A stretch of DNA of 5,796 bases from an uncultured Coriobacteriaceae bacterium (GTDB lineage: Bacteria > Actinomycetota > Coriobacteriia > Coriobacteriales > Eggerthellaceae): NCBI GenBank assembly GCA_900550055.1, contig URQU01000080.1, positions 1 through 5,796 on the forward strand, given 5' to 3'. Shown piece by piece: positions 4,246 through 5,796 of this stretch (the stretch's first letter is position 1; every line of letters starts with the position of its first letter). The notes beneath the pieces are model-generated. The model was not told the origin of the DNA. It made no database searches and saw nothing but the letters and a program-made list of their open reading frames with translations. A program made the translations under genes and the position numbers.

Positions 4246-5796
4246 ATGGTTTCCCGCATCTATGTGGAGAAGAAGCCCGGCTTCGACGTTGAGGCCCAGC
4301 AGCTGGCGCACGAGCTGCGCAGCATCCTGGGCATCGCCTCGCTCGAGGGTTTGCGTTTGGTGAACCGCTACGACGTGGAAGGCATCTCGCAGGAGCTGTT
4401 CGATCAGTGCGTTCCCACCGTGTTCAGCGAGCCCCAGGTCGATGTGGCGTCGGCCGAGCTGCCCCAGGCCGACGGCGCTCAGGTGTTCGCCGTGGAGTTC
4501 CTGCCCGGCCAGTTCGACCAGCGCGCGGCATCGGCAAGCGAATGCATCCAGCTGATCAGCCAGGGCGAGCGCCCCGAGGTTCGCAGCGCGAAGGTGTACC
4601 TGCTGTCCGGTCCGCTGTCCGATCAGGACGTCCAGGCCATCAAGCGCTACGTCATCAACCCCATCGAGGCGCGCGAGGCTTCGCTTGAACAGCGCGACAC
4701 GCTTGCCATGGCGCAGCCCCAGCCCGAGCCGGTCGAGGTGCTCGAGGGCTTCCTCGACCTTGATGCCGCCGGCCTGGCGCGGTTCATCGCCGATCGCGAG
4801 CTGGCCATGGACGAGGCAGATCTGGCGTTTTGCCAGCAGTACTTCCAGAGCGAAAACCGTTGCCCCACCATCACGGAAATCAAGATGATCGACACCTACT
4901 GGTCCGACCACTGCCGTCACACCACGTTCGGCACCGAGATGACCGACGTGTCCATCGACGACCCGCGCGTGCAGGCCGCCTTCGACCAGTACATGGACAT
5001 GCGCAACGAGCTGGGTCGCCAGGCCAAGCCCGTCTGCCTTATGGACATGGGCACCATCGGCGCGAAGTGGCTCAAGTCCAAGGGCGTGCTCACGGGCCTG
5101 GACGAGTCCGAGGAGATCAACGCCTGCACGGTGAAGTGCAAGGTGGACGTCGACGGCGAGGAGCAGGACTGGCTGTACCTGTTCAAGAACGAGACGCACA
5201 ACCATCCCACGGAGATCGAGCCGTTCGGCGGCGCGGCAACGTGCCTGGGCGGCGCCATCCGCGACCCCTTGTCGGGCCGCAGCTACGTGTACCAGGCCAT
5301 GCGCGTCACCGGTGCCGCCAATCCGCTGGCGCCCGTGTCCGAGACGCTGCCCGGCAAGCTGCCGCAACGCAAGCTGGTCACCACGGCCGCTGCCGGCTAT
5401 TCCAGCTACGGCAACCAGATCGGCCTGGCAACCGGCCAGGTCAACGAGCTGTATCACCCCGGCTATGTGGCCAAGCGCATGGAGATCGGCGCCGTTGTGG
5501 CCGCAACGCCGGCCGACCATGTGCGCCGCGAAACGCCCGAGGCGGGCGACGTGGTGGTGCTGCTGGGCGGCCGCACCGGCCGTGACGGCATCGGCGGCGC
5601 CACGGGCAGCTCCAAGGAGCACAACCTGGAGTCGCTGGAACATTGCGGCGCCGAGGTGCAGAAGGGCAACCCGCCCGAGGAGCGCAAGATCCAGCGCCTG
5701 TTCCGCCGCGGGGAGGCCACGCGCCTCATCAAGCGCTGCAACGACTTCGGCGCGGGCGGCGTGTCCGTCGCCATCGGCGAGCTGGCCGACGGCCTG
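4246..5796 (+). CDS. purL: Phosphoribosylformylglycinamidine synthase, single-chain type (3' end cut by window)
   Basis: PurL converts FGAR plus glutamine and ATP to FGAM in cytoplasmic purine synthesis. The frame is open from ATG 4246 to the window end (517 codons, no stop), so the gene continues. Residues 1 to ~200 form the N-terminal PurS-like and linker part (RIYVEKKPGFDVEAQQLAHEL near the start). The catalytic core then shows WSDHCRHTTF (219-228), with the conserved active-site His region; FKNETHNHPT (313-322), the Mg/ATP-binding signature; FGGAATCLGG just after; GRDGIGGATGSS (445-456); and NDFGAGGVSVA (499-509). The ~215 residues before WSDHCRH indicate the large fused form, not the small PurL that needs separate PurS. 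The motif variants look like the shorter single-chain clade of Clostridia, streptococci and bifidobacteria (~1,200-1,250 aa). The C-terminal glutaminase domain would lie beyond the window and cannot be confirmed. Confidence 0.97.
   Translation, partial: MVSRIYVEKKPGFDVEAQQLAHELRSILGIASLEGLRLVNRYDVEGISQELFDQCVPTVFSEPQVDVASAELPQADGAQVFAVEFLPGQFDQRAASASECIQLISQGERPEVRSAKVYLLSGPLSDQDVQAIKRYVINPIEAREASLEQRDTLAMAQPQPEPVEVLEGFLDLDAAGLARFIADRELAMDEADLAFCQQYFQSENRCPTITEIKMIDTYWSDHCRHTTFGTEMTDVSIDDPRVQAAFDQYMDMRNELGRQAKPVCLMDMGTIGAKWLKSKGVLTGLDESEEINACTVKCKVDVDGEEQDWLYLFKNETHNHPTEIEPFGGAATCLGGAIRDPLSGRSYVYQAMRVTGAANPLAPVSETLPGKLPQRKLVTTAAAGYSSYGNQIGLATGQVNELYHPGYVAKRMEIGAVVAATPADHVRRETPEAGDVVVLLGGRTGRDGIGGATGSSKEHNLESLEHCGAEVQKGNPPEERKIQRLFRRGEATRLIKRCNDFGAGGVSVAIGELADGL

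Noticed and set aside
4231..5643. Long open frame on the minus strand (470 codons) antisense to purL
   Set aside because: It mirrors purL codon structure in GC-rich DNA, is His/Leu/Gly/Ala-rich with no recognisable domain, and lies against a gene with clear PurL motifs.

Overview
The window is a gene-dense, GC-rich stretch with every supported gene on the + strand. The organism looks like a high-GC Gram-positive bacterium. A Coriobacteriia (Eggerthellaceae-like) source is the best guess, from the GC-rich third codon positions, strong purine-rich ribosome binding sites, and a single-chain PurL that resembles the form found in Clostridia rather than the split PurL/PurQ/PurS of most Actinobacteria. 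This is inference from sequence character and no database was searched.

Layout. Positions 1-522 hold the 3' part of an OmpR/PhoB-family response regulator. After a 67-bp gap with a tandem 14-bp duplication that can fold into a perfect hairpin, positions 590-2335 encode its partner sensor histidine kinase (581 aa), which ends in a striking glutamine-rich tail. A 102-bp gap with two small hairpins and a possible -10 box leads to purC (2438-3310, SAICAR synthase). A 185-bp gap with a long imperfect RNA stem follows. Next comes an unrecognised 192-aa two-helix membrane protein (3496-4074). Another 171-bp gap has three successive potential hairpins, the first terminator-like. The window ends inside purL (4246 to beyond 5796, FGAM synthase), of which the first 517 codons are present.

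Function. The first two genes form one two-component system, kinase to DNA-binding regulator; its stimulus and targets cannot be read from the sequence. purC and purL are two steps of de novo IMP synthesis (PurL makes FGAM; PurC makes SAICAR two steps later). The membrane protein lies between them and may be co-transcribed, but nothing in it suggests an enzyme. No mobile element, CRISPR array, tRNA or rRNA is seen. I found no confirmed new system. The items most worth checking are the kinase's Q-rich tail, the structured RNA after purC, and the unknown membrane protein inside the purine cluster.
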